This document shows, in pieces, positions 60,714 to 64,000 of a stretch of DNA of 64,000 nucleotides. The stretch spans positions 2,345,001 to 2,409,000 of the forward strand of contig NZ_CP054918.1 in NCBI RefSeq assembly GCF_013364195.1. The letters run 5' to 3'. The DNA comes from Streptomyces sp. NA04227 (lineage in GTDB: Bacteria > Actinomycetota > Actinomycetes > Streptomycetales > Streptomycetaceae). The position numbers and the translations under genes are program-made. How positions within the stretch are numbered: position 1 is the stretch's first letter; every line of letters starts with the position of its first letter. The notes under the pieces are model-generated. The model was not told the origin of the DNA, searched no databases, and saw nothing but the letters and a program-made list of their open reading frames with translations.

Positions 60714-61451
60714 CTAGTCCCGCACCTGCACCACCGGCTCCCGCGTGAACAGCGCCCCCAGCTGCGGGGCGTTGACCCGGCGGTCCGCCAGGCGCAGGCC
60801 CTCCCAGACGGTTACCTGGTTGGCCGTGAGGAGGGGCTTGCCGAGTTCCTGTTCCACCTCGCGCAGGTGGGCCGCGGTGTGCAGGGCGGTGTCGGGCATC
60901 AGGACGGCGTCGGCCTGCGGGTGGTCGGCGGCGCGGGCCAGGGCGAAGACCTCGTCGCGGCCCCAGGTGCCGACCTCGGCGGCGGTGATGATGCCGCTGC
61001 CGCGCACCGAGAGGACCTCGGCACCGGCCGCCTTCAGGAAGTCGGCGAACAGGCCCGCCACGTCCTCGGGGTAGGTCGCGGCCACCGCGAGGCGGCGTAC
61101 GCCGAGCTCCTGTACCGCGTGCGCGAAGGCGAACGACGTACTGGAGGCGGGCATGCCGGCGGCCATGGCCAGCTTGCGGACCTGTTCGTGGGCGCCGTCC
61201 CAGCCGAAGACGAAGCTGCCGCTGGTACAGGCCCACACCACGGCCTCGGCGCCGGACAGACGCAGTTCCTCCACCCCTGCCGCCAGCCGCTCGGCCGAGC
61301 CCATTTCGAGCAGCGCGTCGACCCGGTGGGCGTCCTCACCGATGTCGGTGTGGACGAGCTGGAGCCGGATGTCGCTGCCGAGGAGCTGCTCGATACGGGG
61401 GTACTCGTCCTCGGCCGAGTACCCGGGGTAGAGGAATCCGATGGCGGTCAC
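60714..61451 (-). CDS. Maleate-isomerase/Asp-Glu-racemase-like protein lacking the second Cys
   Basis: 245 residues of the Asp/Glu racemase superfamily, nearest to maleate cis-trans isomerases and arylmalonate decarboxylase. The first catalytic cysteine (Cys75) is in VVWACTSGSF. At the place of the second cysteine the sequence reads LMPDTALHT, with Asp187 instead of Cys. The neighbour gene keeps both. It may therefore catalyse a one-cysteine reaction or bind its ligand without isomerising it (inference). GTG 61451 has AAGGAGG at 5 bases. It is the second gene of the minus-strand pair. Confidence 0.82.
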   Translation of the reverse strand: MTAIGFLYPGYSAEDEYPRIEQLLGSDIRLQLVHTDIGEDAHRVDALLEMGSAERLAAGVEELRLSGAEAVVWACTSGSFVFGWDGAHEQVRKLAMAAGMPASSTSFAFAHAVQELGVRRLAVAATYPEDVAGLFADFLKAAGAEVLSVRGSGIITAAEVGTWGRDEVFALARAADHPQADAVLMPDTALHTAAHLREVEQELGKPLLTANQVTVWEGLRLADRRVNAPQLGALFTREPVVQVRD

Positions 61452-61479
61452 GTGCGCCTCCTTCGTTGGCCTGACAGGG

Positions 61480-62376
61480 TCAGGACCACGGCGGCGGACC
61501 CTCTGGCAGGGCCCCCTCGCCGGTGGCCGGGGCCGGCGGCGCACCGGTGTCGACGGGCCCCGCCGACACGGGCCCGGTGCCGAGCGGCCCGGTGTCCAGG
61601 CGCGGCGGTTCCAGGTGCGCCGAGCCGGGGCGGGCGCTCGGGTCGAGCAGCGCCTGGTACGGCCCCACGGCACGCGTACCCAGCCTGCGCAGTGCTGCCC
61701 ACATGGTGACCTGGTTGGCCGAAAGCACGGGCATCCTGAGCTCGGCCTCCAGCTGCGGGATCACGTCGTACGTGGGCAGATTCGTACAGCTGATGAAGAG
61801 GGCGTCGGCCTTTCCGGTGAACCCACTTACAGCATGCCTCGCCATGTCGACCACGTCGCGGTAGGGCACTTTCCAGATGTGCCGGGTCAGGCCCATGAAG
61901 GCCCGGCCCACGACGGTGACGCCGTCCTCGGCGAGGTACTCCTCCAGGGAGTGCGTGACGGACATGGTGTAGGGCGTGACGAGCCCGATGCGGCGGGCGT
62001 CGATTTCGTCGAGGGCTTCGAGCAGGGCGCCCGAGGTGGTGACGGCCGGGACCTCCCCGGCCCTGGTCATCGCCTCGCACATGGCCTGCTCGCCCGCGCG
62101 GCCGCCGACGAAGCTGCCGGAGGTGCAGGCATAGGCGAGCACCTCGGGACCGGTCGCGCCGAGCGCGCGCACGGCCTCGCCGAGGGTCTCGTGCTCACTG
62201 ACCAGACGGGCGAGGTCCAGGCTCACCTCGACCGGTACGTACGGGGTGCGGGTGACGTGCAGGGAGACCTCGTCGGGGACCCAGCGCCACAGCTCGCGAT
62301 CCAGCGCGAAGTCGAACGGGGCGACAACGCCGACACCGCGCTGTGGGTGGGGACCACCCAGAAATGAGACGTCCAT
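61480..62376 (-). CDS. Maleate-isomerase-like protein with both catalytic cysteines
   Basis: 298 residues. Cys84 in AYACTSGSFVGG and Cys197 in LFISCTNLPTYDV are the two expected catalytic cysteines. The fold continues to VLSANQVTMWAALRRLG. The last ~60 residues are a proline/glycine-rich tail without homology. It probably isomerises a small dicarboxylate such as maleate or a substituted analogue. AAGGGG precedes ATG 62376. It is 28 bases upstream of its partner, so the two form an operon. Confidence 0.85.
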   Translation of the reverse strand: MDVSFLGGPHPQRGVGVVAPFDFALDRELWRWVPDEVSLHVTRTPYVPVEVSLDLARLVSEHETLGEAVRALGATGPEVLAYACTSGSFVGGRAGEQAMCEAMTRAGEVPAVTTSGALLEALDEIDARRIGLVTPYTMSVTHSLEEYLAEDGVTVVGRAFMGLTRHIWKVPYRDVVDMARHAVSGFTGKADALFISCTNLPTYDVIPQLEAELRMPVLSANQVTMWAALRRLGTRAVGPYQALLDPSARPGSAHLEPPRLDTGPLGTGPVSAGPVDTGAPPAPATGEGALPEGPPPWS

Positions 62377-62665
62377 AGCAGGCCCCTTTTCGGGCGTGCG
62401 GAGGGCCGACCGGTTGGCCGGAATGGGAATTGACCGGCACATGCCGGGACGTCGGGACGGGGCGATGCGGATCGCGAATGGGTCCGTATTGACGAAGGTA
62501 GGGTCGGGTTGCGAGCGTGGTCAATGCTGTAGTCGATCCGCAGTTCCGAGCCGATGGAAATTACCGGTTCCCGACCCGTTCGGCGGCGCCTTCGCAGCCG
62601 TACGGAAGCAGGTTCCCGACCCCTCCTAGAGAAGCGGACCCGCATTGCGAAACGGTTTCTCGGCC
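62377..62665. other. Divergent control region of the isomerase and dehydrogenase operons
   Basis: 289 bases with the promoters of both operons. ATTGAC (near 62487) and GTCAAT (near 62518) form a spaced inverted pair. No gene is seen. Confidence 0.45.
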
Positions 62666-63661
62666 ATGTCCGAACAGACTCCTGAACCGACTCCCCGGCA
62701 GGCTCCCGCCGCGGATGCGCAGCCGACCGTCCTGGTACTCGACGCGCAGCCGCTGCCCCGCCTCGGCAGGCTCACCGGCCGGGCCCGTGTGCGGCACACC
62801 GACGAGGCGGGCCTGGCCGCGCTGCTGCCGTCCGCCGATGTGCTCCTGGTCTGGGACTTCCTCTCGCACGCGGTGCGCGAGGCATGGCCCGGCGAGGGGC
62901 CGCGGCCGCGCTGGGTGCACACCGCGAGCGCGGGCGTCGACCATCTGATGTGCCCCGAACTGGCCGCATCCGACACGGTGGTCACGAACGCCCGCGGCAT
63001 TTTCGATCAGCCCATCGCCGAATACGTCGCCGCACTGGTATTGGCCATGGCCAAAGATCTTCCCCGGACACTGGAATTGCAGCGCGCCCGGCAATGGCGG
63101 CACCGCGAATCGGAACGCCTGTCCGGAACCCGTGCCTGTGTGGTCGGTTCCGGACCGATCGGGCGGGCGATCGCACAGACGCTGAAAGCCCTCGGAATCA
63201 CCACGGCACTGGTCGGGCGCAGGGCCCGTACCGGCATTCACGGCCCCGAGGAGCTGGACCGGCTGCTCGCCCGCGCGGAATGGGTGGTGTGCGCGGCGCC
63301 GCTGACCGAGGACACCCGGGGCATGTTCGACGCCCGGCGGTTCGGGGTCATGCAGCCCTCGGCGCGGTTCGTGAACGTGGGACGCGGCCAGCTCGTCGTC
63401 GAGAACGACCTCGCCGAGGCGCTGGCCAAGCGGTGGATCGCGGGCGCCGCCCTGGACGTGTTCGAGGACGAGCCGCTGCCCGAGAGCAGCCCGCTGTGGA
63501 CGGCGCCGGGACTGATCGTCTCGCCGCACATGAGCGGCGACACCCTCGGCTGGCGGGACGACCTGAGCGAGCAGTTCGTGGACCAGTACGAGCGGTGGGC
63601 GGCCGGGGCGCCGCTGCTGAACGTGGTGGACAAGGAACGCGGGTACGTGCCAGGGCACTGA
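62666..63661 (+). CDS. D-2-hydroxyacid dehydrogenase
   Basis: 331 residues from ATG 62666; a TTG at 62645 is possible. The NAD(P) loop is VVGSGPIGRAIA, and the catalytic residues are Arg in VNVGRGQLVV, Glu in DVFEDEPLPE and His in VSPHMSGDT. The N-terminal half is more diverged (LDAQPLPRLGRL, VHTASAGVDHLM). It reduces a 2-keto acid or oxidises a D-2-hydroxyacid. It is 28 bases upstream of the amidase and divergent from the isomerase pair, which suggests a common catabolic route. Confidence 0.88.
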   Translation: MSEQTPEPTPRQAPAADAQPTVLVLDAQPLPRLGRLTGRARVRHTDEAGLAALLPSADVLLVWDFLSHAVREAWPGEGPRPRWVHTASAGVDHLMCPELAASDTVVTNARGIFDQPIAEYVAALVLAMAKDLPRTLELQRARQWRHRESERLSGTRACVVGSGPIGRAIAQTLKALGITTALVGRRARTGIHGPEELDRLLARAEWVVCAAPLTEDTRGMFDARRFGVMQPSARFVNVGRGQLVVENDLAEALAKRWIAGAALDVFEDEPLPESSPLWTAPGLIVSPHMSGDTLGWRDDLSEQFVDQYERWAAGAPLLNVVDKERGYVPGH

Positions 63662-63689
63662 CCACCCCATCGATCCCCCGAGGAGTGCG

Positions 63690-64000
63690 ATGAGCGACCT
63701 CAAGGCGAGCGGCCCCAGGGCGAGTGACCTCGCCAGGCTGACGGCGGCCGAACTCGTGGCGGGCTACCGGACGGGCGAGTTCGGCCCGGTCGAGGTGACC
63801 GAGGCGGTCCTGGCGCGGATCGAGCAGATCGATCCCGTCGTCAACGCCTTCGTACGGATCCTGCCGGAGGAGGCGCTCGACCAGGCGCGCGCCTCGGAAC
63901 GGCGGTGGCAGCGCGGCGAACCGGCCGGGCTGCTCGACGGGGTCCCGGTCACCGTGAAGGACATCCTGTTGCTGCGCGGCGCGCCCACGCTGCGCGGCTC
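63690..64000 (+). CDS. Amidase-signature-family amidase, 3' end outside window
   Basis: The first 103 residues are inside the window: LTAAELVAGYRTGEFGPVEV, IDPVVNAFVRILPEEALDQA, and GLLDGVPVTVKDILLLRGAP, where VKD carries the catalytic lysine of the amidase signature family. The Ser-cisSer-Lys triad would follow outside. It hydrolyses an amide of unknown nature; with the neighbouring isomerases and dehydrogenase it may open a nitrogen compound for catabolism. CGAGGAGTG precedes the ATG. Confidence 0.85.
   Translation, partial: MSDLKASGPRASDLARLTAAELVAGYRTGEFGPVEVTEAVLARIEQIDPVVNAFVRILPEEALDQARASERRWQRGEPAGLLDGVPVTVKDILLLRGAPTLRG

Overview
The window is chromosomal DNA of a Streptomyces. Evidence for this is the very high GC with strong GC bias at third codon positions, a complete desferrioxamine operon, the adpA-orn gene pair followed by tRNA-His, a PAS-GGDEF-EAL gene resembling cdgA, XRE/DUF5753 plus DUF397 regulator pairs, and binding sites for DmdR1-type, DasR-type and AdpA-type regulators. 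Gene content and order resemble the central conserved region around S. coelicolor SCO2780-SCO2830 (recalled, not computed).

Layout. 1-4015: a lipid kinase (cut by the window edge) and a Clp/Hsp100 ATPase, both on the minus strand. 4283-9509: an iron box and the desABCD operon for desferrioxamine, with overlapping genes. 9689-15454: a secreted GH20 hexosaminidase with a DasR-like site in its upstream region, a DUF4429/SHOCT protein, a small conserved protein, glmS and a universal stress protein; hexosaminidase and glmS both belong to amino-sugar metabolism. 15455-18182: a long leader, then adpA (here without any TTA codon) and oligoribonuclease.

18404-30414 looks like an accessory island next to tRNA-His. 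It starts with a tyrosine integrase broken by two frameshifts and decayed small genes. A lower-GC gene pair follows: a secreted protein with an acidic front and a cationic two-cysteine tail, and a membrane protein. Then come an intact IS30-family element, a PASTA lipoprotein, a truncated HTH gene, a secreted protein with an HETLH motif, a HAD phosphatase and an XRE-TPR regulator. The island ends with a cassette of two short proline-rich peptides, the second directly followed by a protein-isoaspartate-methyltransferase-like enzyme. That cassette is the best candidate for an undescribed peptide-modification system.

30676-48445 returns to core-type genes: a lamin-tail secreted protein, a cold-shock protein, a Tat-exported GH109-like protein, SDR, a secreted peptidase-like hydrolase, a SnoaL-like protein behind a SoxR/MerR-type box, a spermidine-synthase-like protein, an XRE/TPR regulator and a PAP2 phosphatase. 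A coupled three-gene operon encodes a Fe-S RecB-like nuclease, an unknown protein and a superfamily 1 helicase. 48573-50285 has an iron box between a DUF2470 protein and a methyltransferase. 50460-59316 holds a Prim-Pol-like protein, a broken TetR gene, tRNA-Lys, an M6 metalloprotease, the c-di-GMP enzyme, DUF1203, LLM oxidoreductase and FBP-type genes, with several short tandem repeats between them. 59503-60653 is an XRE/DUF5753 gene carrying the only in-frame TTA codon I found, coupled to a DUF397 gene. 60714-64000 is a divergent catabolic-type cluster: two maleate-isomerase-like genes against a 2-hydroxyacid dehydrogenase and an amidase (cut by the window edge).
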